This document shows positions 7,266 to 16,183 of a stretch of 40,343 nucleotides of DNA, one piece after another. Position 1 is the first letter of the stretch; the number at the start of each line of letters is the position of its first letter. The notes under the pieces are model-generated. The model saw only the letters and a program-made list of their open reading frames with translations. It made no database searches and was not told where the DNA came from. The position numbers and the translations under genes were made by a program. This stretch comes from Micrococcales bacterium UBA2037 (lineage in GTDB: Bacteria; Actinomycetota; Actinomycetes; Actinomycetales; Microbacteriaceae), in NCBI GenBank assembly GCA_002333405.1, contig DDBH01000024.1:24741-65083 (forward strand). Reading direction: 5' to 3'.

Positions 7266-8692
7266 ACCGGTATCTCTAAAACAACCCTGGTTCCACCACG
7301 AATTGGTGACGTCCAGTTAATTTTTCCGCGCAATTCCGACTCAACTAGCGTGCGCACGATTTGAGTGCCCAATCCAGATCCAACCTTGCCCTCTGGAAGA
7401 CCCACCCCATCATCCTCAACTTGTACTCTCAGTAGCTTCGGAGAACGTTGGGCAACTACCGAGATCGTGCCGGAGCCGTCCCCCAGTCCGTGCTCTACGC
7501 CATTTGAGACCAGCTCGGTAAGAACGAGTGCTAGAGGTGTGCTGCGCTCTGCAGTGAGCTCTCCAAAGCTTCCTTCGAATTCGGTGGTAACTGTAGCGTG
7601 GGAAGCAACCGCGGTCTCCGGAACCAGTGCCAGAATCCGATTGAAGATCTGATCAAAACTCACGTCTTGCTCCACGCCCTCTGACAAAACGTCGTGTACC
7701 AGCGCGATGGCACTTACTCGCCGCATTGCCTGACCAAGAGATTCCTTGACCTCATCGGATGAAGCCTGCCTTGATTGCAGGCGAAGCAGGCTTGCCACGG
7801 TTTGCAGATTGTTCTTAACTCGATGATGAATCTCTCTGATGGTCGCATCTTTGGTGATTAGTTCTCGGTCCCTAACCCTCAGTTGAGTAACGTCCCTACA
7901 CAAAACAATTGCACCATTGCGCAACTTGTTCTTCATGAGGGGAACAGAGCGCATCGCAATGGTCAGCCTGTCGAACTCAACGTCACTTCGCCAGGCACCC
8001 TTGCCCGTGAGGATCAGCGGAAGCCCCTCATCAACTTGCCCGAGGCCAGCTGGCAAAGCATTTACGGTTTCCGATAGCAGCCGACCTTCAAGCTCGCCTT
8101 CCACTCCGGCGGCATTGAAGACCGAGAGCGCACCTGGGCTAGCAAACAAAACCCTCCCGGCTGCATCCAGGCGGATCAAACCGTCATTGGCTCTGGGGGT
8201 TCCGCGTTTCGGGGCAGTGCCGGATTCGGATGCTGGGAAGCAACCCTCCGAAATCATCTCGAGCAGCTCTTCGCCAATGTCAATGAAGTTGAGTTGAAGT
8301 TTGTTGGGAAGCCTAGATTCGCCAATGTTGGTATGTCGAGTGATGACTGCAATTGGCTCAGCGGAGTCGGTTCGATCTGGCGCAAACACTGGATAGGCGG
8401 CAACTCGCGATGCGCTTCCCTCGTATTTTTCGAGTTCTTCGCCGATCACCGGACCCTTGGACTCCCAAGCACGACCTATTTGTTTAGCCCAATCACTCCT
8501 GGGCGCATTACCGGTGATGTCTCTGTAAAAAAGGGTGGCTGCGGCTGCGGGCCTAGCGTGAGCAAAGGCTTGAAACGTGTTGCGGTTTGGGACCCAAAGA
8601 ACTAAATCAGAAAAGGCAAGGTCGGCAACAAGCTGCCAGTCTGCTAGCACCGCGCCAATCCATGGCGACCGCTCTTCGTCTTTGACTCCCAC
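7262..8692 (-). CDS. pdtaS: PdtaS-type sensor histidine kinase (soluble, GAF-PAS-HisKA_2)
   Basis: A soluble 476-residue kinase. Residues 1-150 resemble a GAF domain, about 165-275 a PAS domain, and residues 285-345 the HisKA_2 dimerisation domain with the phospho-acceptor motif IHHRVKNNLQ (His289/290). The C-terminal HATPase has ELVSNGVEHG and VEDDGVGLPEG. In mycobacteria PdtaS phosphorylates PdtaR, an ANTAR regulator that binds RNA; pdtaR is not in this window. Start is GTG 8692. A -10-like TAAACT lies 8 nt upstream, and a 19-codon frame with a good ribosome site ends 11 nt upstream. No transmembrane segment is seen. Confidence 0.92.
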   Translation of the reverse strand: MGVKDEERSPWIGAVLADWQLVADLAFSDLVLWVPNRNTFQAFAHARPAAAATLFYRDITGNAPRSDWAKQIGRAWESKGPVIGEELEKYEGSASRVAAYPVFAPDRTDSAEPIAVITRHTNIGESRLPNKLQLNFIDIGEELLEMISEGCFPASESGTAPKRGTPRANDGLIRLDAAGRVLFASPGALSVFNAAGVEGELEGRLLSETVNALPAGLGQVDEGLPLILTGKGAWRSDVEFDRLTIAMRSVPLMKNKLRNGAIVLCRDVTQLRVRDRELITKDATIREIHHRVKNNLQTVASLLRLQSRQASSDEVKESLGQAMRRVSAIALVHDVLSEGVEQDVSFDQIFNRILALVPETAVASHATVTTEFEGSFGELTAERSTPLALVLTELVSNGVEHGLGDGSGTISVVAQRSPKLLRVQVEDDGVGLPEGKVGSGLGTQIVRTLVESELRGKINWTSPIRGGTRVVLEIPV

Positions 8693-8703
8693 GCTTAGGG
8701 AGT

Positions 8704-8763
8704 TTAGTCCTTGGTTGGCTCATCCAAGATATCCAACGCAAGTCGCCTAATGGCCTCCCTCAT
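8704..8763 (-). CDS. Possible 19-residue leader peptide before pdtaS
   Basis: On the minus strand ATG 8763 is preceded by AAGGGG with a 6-nt gap and opens a frame of 19 codons ending in TAA 11 nt before the pdtaS start. The peptide, MREAIRRLALDILDEPTKD, would form an amphipathic helix. The same frame continues upstream without a usable start codon to a TGA, so it might instead be the remnant of a longer gene between secA and pdtaS. Evidence is limited to the ribosome site and the composition. The remaining ~120 nt up to secA show nothing I can name. Confidence 0.3.
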   Translation of the reverse strand: MREAIRRLALDILDEPTKD

Positions 8764-8886
8764 TTTCGACCCCTTTGCGCACAGCCAGAGCGGTTCGGCT
8801 TTTGGATATTTAAGGCGCCGTCAGAGCAGTCTCACTCCGAGCAGAGTTGGTTTACCAGCGGTATCGAATAACTGAAATATCGCTAA

Positions 8887-11556
8887 TTAGTTCTTGAAGA
8901 ACGAGCTACCTTGCCCACCCTGGTCAGGCTTCGTAGGCTGAACCGGAGCCGGTGGTGCCACCTTCTTGGTTGACTCTTTGTGAACGTCAACCTTTCCCTG
9001 CTCAGTTGGGGCCGAGTAGGTCAGCTGCGCCGGTTGCTCCTGCTGTACTTCAGGCAAGTTCTGCTTGATTTCTACGTTGAACAAGAACTGAACGGCTTCC
9101 TCGCGGACGCCAGCCATCATCTCCAGGAACATGGCATAGCCCTCACGCTGATACTCGATCAGCGGGTCTCGCTGCGCCATAGCCCTCAGGCCAATTCCCT
9201 CTTTCAGGTAATCCATCTCGTAGAGGTGATCACGCCATTTCCGGTCAACAACCGAAAGCATCACTCTGCGCTCAAGTTCACGCATTAGCGCTTCGCCGAT
9301 CTCGTCGGTTCGCTTCTGGTATGAAAGCTTGGCGTCGCTCAGCACTTCACTGGCCAGCCAGCCAAAACTTAGCTTTGTTCGGGAGCCAGCCTCTTCTAGC
9401 ACTTCACTGATTTCAAGGCCGATTGGATAGATGGCTTTCAGTTCAGCCCAAAGACTCTCTAGGTCCCAACTGGAAACATTCGATTCGAGCTCAGTTCGCT
9501 GCACCACCTGAGTGATTACTTCCTCTAGGAACTCCTGCAAAGTCGCTGAGATATCCTCGCCCTGCAAAATCTGGCGACGATCGGCATAAATTGCCTCACG
9601 CTGACGGTTCATGACGTCGTCATATTTCAGGATGTTCTTGCGAATCTCTGCGTTCCTACCCTCAACCTGAGACTGCGCAGATGCAATTGCGCGCGAAACA
9701 ACTCCGGATTCGATTGCTGAGTCGTCTGGAACCGATGATCGGTTCATGAGAGCCGCGGCCGCACCTGAGTTGAAAAGCCTCATAAGGTCATCTGTTAGAG
9801 ACAGGTAGAAGCGAGACTCACCCGGGTCACCCTGGCGACCAGATCGACCACGCAGCTGGTTGTCAATTCGTCTGGACTCGTGGCGCTCAGTTCCTAGAAC
9901 ATATAGGCCGCCGACTTCCAGCACCCTTGCAGCCTCGGTTGCAACTTCAGCCTTCAGGCCGTCAAAGACGGCGTCCCATTTGGCTTCATACTCTTCTGGC
10001 TGCTCATCTGGATCCAGTCCCAGCTTTGCCATCTGCTGCACGGCCAAGAACTCAGCGTTTCCACCAAGCATGATGTCAGTTCCACGACCAGCCATGTTGG
10101 TAGCGACGGTAACGGCCCCGAACCTTCCGGCCTGGGCGACAATCACAGCTTCGCGGGCATTGTTCTTTGCATTCAAAACTTCGTGCTTAACGCCCTTTTT
10201 GGCAAGCAGCTTCGAAAGGTATTCGCTCTTCTCAACGCTTGTGGTTCCGACCAAAATTGGCTGGCCGTTTTGGTGTCGCTGAAAAATATCTTCCACAACC
10301 ATGCGGAACTTGACCTCTTCATTTTTGAAGATTAGGTCTGTCTGGTCTTTCCTGACCATTTTGCGGTTGGTTGGAATCGGAACCACACCAAGTTTGTAGG
10401 TGGACATAAATTCGGCCGCTTCGGTTTCTGCGGTTCCGGTCATGCCGGAGAGCTTGGAATACAGGCGGAAGTAGTTCTGCAAGGTAACCGTTGCGAGAGT
10501 TTGATTCTCAGGCTTGATCGCAACGCCCTCTTTGGCCTCAATCGCCTGATGCATTCCCTCGCTGTAGCGGCGACCGGGCAGAATTCTGCCGGTGTGCTCA
10601 TCAACGATCTGCACTTCACCATCGACGACGACGTAATCGCGGTCTTTCCGGAACAGCTCCTTGGCGCGGATTGAGTTGTTCAAGAATGAAATCAGTGGTG
10701 TGTTAGCGGTCTCATAAAGGTTTGTGATTCCCAGGTAGTCCTCGACCTTGTCGATTCCTGATTCCAAGACACCAATTGTTCGCTTCTTTTCGTCAACCTC
10801 GTAGTCCTCTTCCGGGACCAAATCCAGCGAAAGCTTCGCGAAAATACCGAACCAGCGATTGACATCGGTTGCGGCGGGGCCAGAGATGATCAGCGGAGTT
10901 CTCGCCTCATCGATCAGAATCGAGTCAACCTCATCGACAACAGCGAAGAAGTGGCCGCGCTGAACCAAATCCTGACGGTTTAGGGCCATGTTGTCGCGCA
11001 GGTAATCAAAACCAAACTCATTATTGGTTCCGTAGGTAATGTCGCAGTCATACTGCGCCTTGCGCTGGACAGGGTCCTGACCCGAGACTATACAACCGGT
11101 GGTCATGCCAAGAGCTCGGAAAATTCGACCCATTAGCTCCGACTGATAGCTAGCAAGAAAGTCATTCACGGTGACAACGTGGACACCGCGGCCCGGAATC
11201 GCATTCAGATAAGCAGCCAAAGTTGCAACCAGGGTCTTACCCTCACCGGTTTTCATCTCTGAAATGTTTCCGAGGTGAAGCGCGGCTCCACCCATCAACT
11301 GAACATCAAAGTGACGCATTCCCAGAGTTCGAACCGACGCCTCACGCACAGCAGCAAACGCCTCTGGAAGTAGGTCATCTAGAGATTCGCCTGACGCGAA
11401 TCGATCCCTCAGGTTGCTTGTTTCGCCCTTCAGCTCTTCATCGCTCAGAGACTGGTAATTGGGCTCCAGGGCGTTAACCTCGGAGGCAATGGTCTCCAAT
11501 TTTCTGAGCAGCCTGCCTTCGCCAGCACGCAGCAGCCTGTCAATAAATGATTCCAA
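8887..11556 (-). CDS. secA: Preprotein translocase ATPase SecA
   Basis: An 889-residue motor that drives unfolded proteins through SecYEG. Walker A is MKTGEGKT (102-109) and Walker B VDEVDS (207-212) followed by IDEARTPLI; GTDIMLGG and GRSGRQGDPG are the second nucleotide-fold motifs. The C-terminal tail is a charged Pro/Gln/Lys linker ending SSFFKN and lacks the cysteine-rich zinc tail of E. coli SecA, as in mycobacterial SecA1. The start is an unusual TTG (11556) backed by AAGGAG 6 nt upstream; TAGAAT and GATAAT in the 49-nt gap to hpf are possible -10 boxes. This is the only secA in the window. Confidence 0.97.
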   Translation of the reverse strand: MESFIDRLLRAGEGRLLRKLETIASEVNALEPNYQSLSDEELKGETSNLRDRFASGESLDDLLPEAFAAVREASVRTLGMRHFDVQLMGGAALHLGNISEMKTGEGKTLVATLAAYLNAIPGRGVHVVTVNDFLASYQSELMGRIFRALGMTTGCIVSGQDPVQRKAQYDCDITYGTNNEFGFDYLRDNMALNRQDLVQRGHFFAVVDEVDSILIDEARTPLIISGPAATDVNRWFGIFAKLSLDLVPEEDYEVDEKKRTIGVLESGIDKVEDYLGITNLYETANTPLISFLNNSIRAKELFRKDRDYVVVDGEVQIVDEHTGRILPGRRYSEGMHQAIEAKEGVAIKPENQTLATVTLQNYFRLYSKLSGMTGTAETEAAEFMSTYKLGVVPIPTNRKMVRKDQTDLIFKNEEVKFRMVVEDIFQRHQNGQPILVGTTSVEKSEYLSKLLAKKGVKHEVLNAKNNAREAVIVAQAGRFGAVTVATNMAGRGTDIMLGGNAEFLAVQQMAKLGLDPDEQPEEYEAKWDAVFDGLKAEVATEAARVLEVGGLYVLGTERHESRRIDNQLRGRSGRQGDPGESRFYLSLTDDLMRLFNSGAAAALMNRSSVPDDSAIESGVVSRAIASAQSQVEGRNAEIRKNILKYDDVMNRQREAIYADRRQILQGEDISATLQEFLEEVITQVVQRTELESNVSSWDLESLWAELKAIYPIGLEISEVLEEAGSRTKLSFGWLASEVLSDAKLSYQKRTDEIGEALMRELERRVMLSVVDRKWRDHLYEMDYLKEGIGLRAMAQRDPLIEYQREGYAMFLEMMAGVREEAVQFLFNVEIKQNLPEVQQEQPAQLTYSAPTEQGKVDVHKESTKKVAPPAPVQPTKPDQGGQGSSFFKN

Positions 11557-11605
11557 AAGTTACTCCTTGATTATCGGCTGCAATTCTAGCCCGAGCGGTC
11601 GGCTT

Positions 11606-12229
11606 CTAGATAAGTGAGATCATCCCGTAGCTGTAGCCCTTGCGCCTATAAACTACCGCGGCTTGGCCAGAATCTACATCGTGATAGAGATAAAAGTCAT
11701 GTCCGACCAATTCCATATGGTCCACAGCTTCTTCCTTGGTCATGGCGATTTTCTCAAATTCCTTTGCCCTAATTACCAATTCTGTCTGAGAAACTGGGCT
11801 CTCAACAGTTTCGGTGACTTCGATCTCGCCGGTGAAAAGTGAAGGATCGGCTGGGGTGACATCAAGGTCCTTGAAGCCAGAGCCAGCCAGTTCACTGGTG
11901 CCGACTCGTTTGTGTCCGCCACCGCGGTGCACCTTCTTCTTGTCTGAGTAGCGACGAAGTCGCTCTTGCAGTTTCCCAAAGGCCATATCGAAGGCCGCAA
12001 ACTTATCTGGGGCCTGAGCCTCTGCCCTGACCACGTGTCCCGGCTCATAGACGGTCAATTCGACGCGATCTTCTTGTCCAGATTGCTTGGAGTGCTCGTA
12101 CCTGGTCACCTTGACTAGCAGCTCTTCTGGCTTATGCGCGAGCTGGTCTACTTTGCCGGATTTTTCAGATACGTAATCTCGAAAGCGGTCCGAGACTGTG
12201 AGGTTTTTGGTTGAAAAAGTTAGTTCCAT
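11606..12229 (-). CDS. hpf: Ribosome hibernation promoting factor, long form
   Basis: A 207-residue protein. The N-terminal domain (about 1-105) is the S30AE/YfiA fold that occupies the decoding site of idle 30S subunits. After a linker, the C-terminal domain (about 150-207, with KEEAVDHMELVGHDFY) mediates dimerisation into 100S particles. This two-domain layout is the long form found outside gammaproteobacteria. AGGAGG lies 5 nt before the ATG, one of the best ribosome sites in the window, and the upstream 60 nt are AT-rich with two GGTAAAA copies. Upstream of secA as in mycobacteria. Confidence 0.95.
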   Translation of the reverse strand: MELTFSTKNLTVSDRFRDYVSEKSGKVDQLAHKPEELLVKVTRYEHSKQSGQEDRVELTVYEPGHVVRAEAQAPDKFAAFDMAFGKLQERLRRYSDKKKVHRGGGHKRVGTSELAGSGFKDLDVTPADPSLFTGEIEVTETVESPVSQTELVIRAKEFEKIAMTKEEAVDHMELVGHDFYLYHDVDSGQAAVVYRRKGYSYGMISLI

Positions 12230-12297
12230 TTTTACCTCCTGTAGGCAGTTTTACCTTTTATTAAAACTACGCCCTTTTTTATTTCGGTATGCGCGCT

Positions 12298-12910
12298 TTA
12301 GAGAATTCTCTTAGCCGACACACAGACTCCAGTAACCGTGTGCCCGGCCTGGCGAAGTGCCCGAATTGCCTCTAGTGCCGTAGCGCCGGTGGTCATAACG
12401 TCATCTACGAACAACACTCTGCTGCTGCCAGGCTTAGCTTCCATCGCCCCACCCAGGTTTCTAGCCCTTGCAGCCTGCCCCAGACTTCGCTGATCGCTCG
12501 CCACTCGCTGCCAGGACAGGAGGCCGACAACCGGCTGGCTGGGCCTGTCTCCAGATTTAGACAGCAACTTGACCACGGGATCAAAGCCGCGTTTTTGTAG
12601 TTTGCGCGATTTCTAGGTGTGAGGCGAATGACTTCCGGCCCGGTTTCTCTTGCTGCTTCTGCCAAAAGGGCGGCCAGTGCCGGTGCAAGCTTGCTGGCCA
12701 ATGAAGTCCGGGAACGTCTTTGTATGATCGCAGCAGCTTTCCAATTGGCTCATCGTACTCATGGGCGTACCACACCGGCGTCTCTCCCAGCTCGCTTCGC
12801 CTAACAGAAAACTCTGGCAAACACCCCTGGCAAACCGGGCTCGGCGCCTGGCTACAGACGGCGCAGCTGCTTGGAAACACAAAATCAATACGGGGACTAT
12901 ACACCCGCAC
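12298..12910 (-). pseudogene. Broken comF-type phosphoribosyltransferase gene
   Basis: Three reading frames together encode one ComF-like protein. Frame 1 (from GTG 12910) gives the N-terminal cysteine cluster CAVC...CQGC and runs to RSYKD. Frame 2 (about 12715-12600) continues with LAPALAALLAEAARETG. Frame 3 (about 12600-12298) gives QKRGFDPVVKLL and the PRPP-binding loop FVDDVMTTGATA, then ends normally. Each switch equals loss of one base; the second lies at the run GCAAAC near 12601-12603. ComF proteins take part in DNA uptake or salvage. Both breaks being in a gene with an otherwise intact sequence suggests recent decay, although sequencing error is not excluded. Confidence 0.8.
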
Positions 12911-12983
12911 ATTCTCAATGGCCTTGATAGGGCCTTACAGCAGCTGAGGCAGATTGTGGAGAAGCGGGATATTTGTGGCCCTG

Positions 12984-14645
12984 TTACCTAAGGGCGCTCA
13001 TACTGACTACCCCGGTGAGGATGCGTCTCCAGTTATTTGCAGTAAAGAGCCATACCTCGCCCGCGTCGGAGAGCAGGTAGGTGCTTGCAGTCGAGACTGC
13101 GCTGTGGATTTCAAGCCCAATCGCCGGCGGCATGGTCAGCTGAATTCTTGGTCCAGCCACCGGGTACTCGCTGAAAGCCGTGAGGCCGCTTGCGGTTGTC
13201 TCCAGCACCCGCAGCGTCGTGTTTCCCTGCCAGGCAACTGCAACAGGGTCGCCCAAAACCGGGTAGATCAATAAGCCAGGGTTTACTGAAAGTGGAATGC
13301 GGTTTGCGTCTCGCAAAACGGTTCCCATTGAGATTACCGAGTCGGCCTCCACCTCAGAGATGGACTGAACGAACCTGGTTCCCTCCGGGGCAATGGTTGC
13401 GGCAGTTCGGGTGCCAGAAAAGGAACTCTCGAGCTTTCTGACGACGGTAGAGGGGTCGTACACCTCGATTGGTTCGGCAGCATTTCTAGGGAAAGCCCAG
13501 AGCGAACCGAACTTGTCATATTCCAACGCCGCCACATCGACCAATTCGCTTAGTTGTGTGATCTCAGATTGCAGTGGCTGAACTCGGACCTCGAAAACAC
13601 CGTCGGCATTTGTGAATGCGATGCGGTCGCCATCATCGGTCAGACTTATAAGCAGCGGTCGATAGTCCTCGAACAGGTTGTTCGTTCCACTCATTGGAGA
13701 AGATTGCACCGCTCCAAGTCGCTCGACTCCATTTGCGGTTAGTAGGTAGGTGGGGTTCATGCCAACCGTTGGCTCGATGCCAATGTCACTAATTTCTTGC
13801 ACGGACCCATTTACCGAAAGCGAGACGTCATCAACGCCCAGTACTTGAAGCAGAGTGGATCGAAGCTGGGAAAGCATCACTCTGCGCTCCAGCGCTCCAG
13901 CGCTGAGCGCATCTGCATCAAAATCAACCTGAGCCACGCCATCGACAATGATTACGGCGTTGATGGTGAGCTGCGTTCCCTCTGGAATTGCAGATGTGAC
14001 GCCAGTCTCTAGCCAACTGCTTGGTCCAGCAAGTAGCGCGTTGACTAGCCTGGTTGCAGTTGAGGTCTTGGATGGGAACCAGCGCAGATCAGGCACCAAA
14101 TTTTCAAGACCGCGATCAACGAAATAAATCGGGAATGCATTAAACACAACGCTAAATACCGGCGTGGTGACAACGGTTAGGTTCGGAGCACTAGAAATAC
14201 GCCACTGTCCATCCACCTCAACCAAACGAAACCGAAGATTGGTTGGATCCGGGGCACTGCTGTCCTGATATCTGCCCTGATCATCTATTCTCGCGCCAAC
14301 GTTCAGGTCAACCACCACCAGCGAATCACCGCTCTGTCGATAGAACGGGGCACCGGTTCTGATGATGGTCTGGTTCTCTGGGTTCCAGCGCTGAGCGAAC
14401 TCTTGACTCAAAAATTGCCTGGCAACCGCATAGTCATTTTGGGGACCGGTGCCAGCAGCCAAGAACCCAGACACAATTTCCTGGGGGCTAGCATTTTGCG
14501 CAGGGCCTGCGGGTGTGTAATAGGAGAACTCCTGAGCAACAGCTGGCGCCAACTCAGGACCGGTCTGGACATCTAGCTTGGTAGGCAGCGCAGCACAACC
14601 GGACAAAACCAGCGGTAGCAGCAGTGCGATTAGTTTCTTGATCAT
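12984..14645 (-). CDS. lpqB: Lipoprotein LpqB, MtrAB partner
   Basis: A 553-residue lipoprotein with the lipobox LSGC (Cys17) after a short basic signal peptide. The middle part contains a GerMN-like region (about residues 190-270) and the C-terminal half looks like a beta-propeller, as in LpqB of mycobacteria. There LpqB binds the sensor domain of MtrB and tunes MtrA phosphorylation. Its ATG overlaps the mtrB stop (ATGA at 14642-14645), so the three genes mtrA, mtrB and lpqB form one operon. Downstream, after 73 nt, comes the broken comF, which keeps the usual actinobacterial order. Confidence 0.93.
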   Translation of the reverse strand: MIKKLIALLLPLVLSGCAALPTKLDVQTGPELAPAVAQEFSYYTPAGPAQNASPQEIVSGFLAAGTGPQNDYAVARQFLSQEFAQRWNPENQTIIRTGAPFYRQSGDSLVVVDLNVGARIDDQGRYQDSSAPDPTNLRFRLVEVDGQWRISSAPNLTVVTTPVFSVVFNAFPIYFVDRGLENLVPDLRWFPSKTSTATRLVNALLAGPSSWLETGVTSAIPEGTQLTINAVIIVDGVAQVDFDADALSAGALERRVMLSQLRSTLLQVLGVDDVSLSVNGSVQEISDIGIEPTVGMNPTYLLTANGVERLGAVQSSPMSGTNNLFEDYRPLLISLTDDGDRIAFTNADGVFEVRVQPLQSEITQLSELVDVAALEYDKFGSLWAFPRNAAEPIEVYDPSTVVRKLESSFSGTRTAATIAPEGTRFVQSISEVEADSVISMGTVLRDANRIPLSVNPGLLIYPVLGDPVAVAWQGNTTLRVLETTASGLTAFSEYPVAGPRIQLTMPPAIGLEIHSAVSTASTYLLSDAGEVWLFTANNWRRILTGVVSMSALR

Positions 14646-16183
14646 GTTTGCACCGACCTTGGGGGAAGCGGAATCGGTGAGTTACCAATGATTGAATCTG
14701 CTCGTTTTGGCAGAGTGAGCCTGAAGCTGGTGCCCTTATTTGGTTTTGACCAAACCTGCAGCCAACCTCGGTGCAGAGTTGCATCTTCCTTCGAAATGGC
14801 GAGCCCGAGCCCAGTGCCCCCTACTGAGCGCTGTCGTGCCGGGTCCGCACGCCAGAAGCGATCAAAGACCCGATCCAGTTGGCTTCTGGACATGCCAACA
14901 CCGGTGTCAGTAACACAAACCGCAACAGCGTTTGAGTTCTCCCCCACTTGAACCGTAATCGCCCTACCTTCACCGTGTTCAACAGCATTCGAAAGCAAAT
15001 TGCGAAGCAGTCTTTCGATTCTCTTGGCATCAAATTCGGCCTCCACTGGACCGCTTGGCAGCTCAATCAAAATTTCAGTGTTCTTGGATTGAGCCAGCGG
15101 TTCAATGCTGGCAATGGATGCCCCAACTACAAGATTCAGGTCTTGCAATTCAAGGTCGGCAACCACAGCACCCGCGTCATATCTTGAAATTTCCAGCAGG
15201 TCAGCCAGAAGCGACTCGAATCTTTCGATTTGGTTCTGCATCAGCTCTGCTGATCTTGAAAGAGCCGGTTCAAGCTTTTCGCGATTGCCAAAAATAACCT
15301 CACCCGCAAGCTTGATGGTGGTCAGTGGCGTCCTTAGTTCGTGAGACACGTCGGAAACAAACCGACGCTGCATTCTGGAAAGTGAATCCAGCTGCTGAAT
15401 CTGCTGCTGCAGGCTGGCGGCCATCTTGTTAAATGATTTTGCCAGCTGCGCCAGCACGTCCTGACCTCGCTCTGGCAGCCGTTCATCTAGCTTGCCGGCC
15501 GAGAGTGTCTGAGCAGCCTTGGCTGCCTGCTCCACCGGTCTAACAACTGACCTGGTTACCAGATAGCTAACCAGCGCGATTAGTGCGAGCAGGATGATTC
15601 CGGCAACCGTGATGGCATTTTGAACCAGGGCCAGTGACTGCTGCTCTGCGCTCAGATCAAAAACCAAGAAGAGCTCAAAACTGCCGGCAAGTGGAATGGT
15701 CAGCGGAGCACCGACCGTAATTCCGGCAACCTCAACGCCATCTCGAACAAAGCTCACCGGTGTGTAGGTCAAGAAGCCGGCTGACGCCCGGACCTGTTCT
15801 CTCAGCGATTCTGGGATCGTTCCGAGATCAAGATCCTGCGAAATTGGAGACTGGAATAACTGCAATTGTGGCTGGCCTGGGCTCCTAAGAAGCGCCACCT
15901 GCCTTGACCCACTGCCGCCGGTGATCTCAAGCGAAGGAACCACGGAGTTGATTAGCGTTTGCAGGGTAGTTTCATCGGTTAGAGATGCCGCAGCGATGGT
16001 TCCCTGGACGCTCGAAACAGCACGCTCAGTTTCACTGAGCACTTGATCCAGTCGGTTTTGATAGAAGCCATTGGCAAGAGAATAAGAAAGAAAACCACCG
16101 AGAGTAATCAGAGAGAGCGCGCTAAGGAAAACGGTTGCGAATACTGTTCTTGCCGTTAGTGAGCGTCTAAGGAGTTTGATCAC
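14642..16183 (-). CDS. mtrB: Sensor histidine kinase MtrB
   Basis: A 513-residue membrane kinase with TM1 about residues 13-36, an extracytoplasmic sensor domain to about 165, TM2 about 190-212 and a HAMP linker. The HisKA motif SHELRTPLTT carries His281. The HATPase motifs are LLRNLLSNAVEHG, VTDTGVGM and GGTGLGLAI. It phosphorylates MtrA in response to cell-wall or osmotic state and cell division. The GTG start is nested in the mtrA stop (GTGA at 16180-16183). All catalytic motifs are intact. Confidence 0.95.
   Translation of the reverse strand: MIKLLRRSLTARTVFATVFLSALSLITLGGFLSYSLANGFYQNRLDQVLSETERAVSSVQGTIAAASLTDETTLQTLINSVVPSLEITGGSGSRQVALLRSPGQPQLQLFQSPISQDLDLGTIPESLREQVRASAGFLTYTPVSFVRDGVEVAGITVGAPLTIPLAGSFELFLVFDLSAEQQSLALVQNAITVAGIILLALIALVSYLVTRSVVRPVEQAAKAAQTLSAGKLDERLPERGQDVLAQLAKSFNKMAASLQQQIQQLDSLSRMQRRFVSDVSHELRTPLTTIKLAGEVIFGNREKLEPALSRSAELMQNQIERFESLLADLLEISRYDAGAVVADLELQDLNLVVGASIASIEPLAQSKNTEILIELPSGPVEAEFDAKRIERLLRNLLSNAVEHGEGRAITVQVGENSNAVAVCVTDTGVGMSRSQLDRVFDRFWRADPARQRSVGGTGLGLAISKEDATLHRGWLQVWSKPNKGTSFRLTLPKRADSIIGNSPIPLPPRSVQT

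Noticed and set aside
9860..10282. 140-codon plus-strand frame opposite secA
   Set aside because: Ser/Pro/Thr-rich shadow of a well-conserved gene, with no ribosome site.
12690..12720. Programmed -1 frameshifting in comF
   Set aside because: No slippery heptamer and stem-loop pair is evident, and two separate shifts would be needed; decay or sequence error is more likely.
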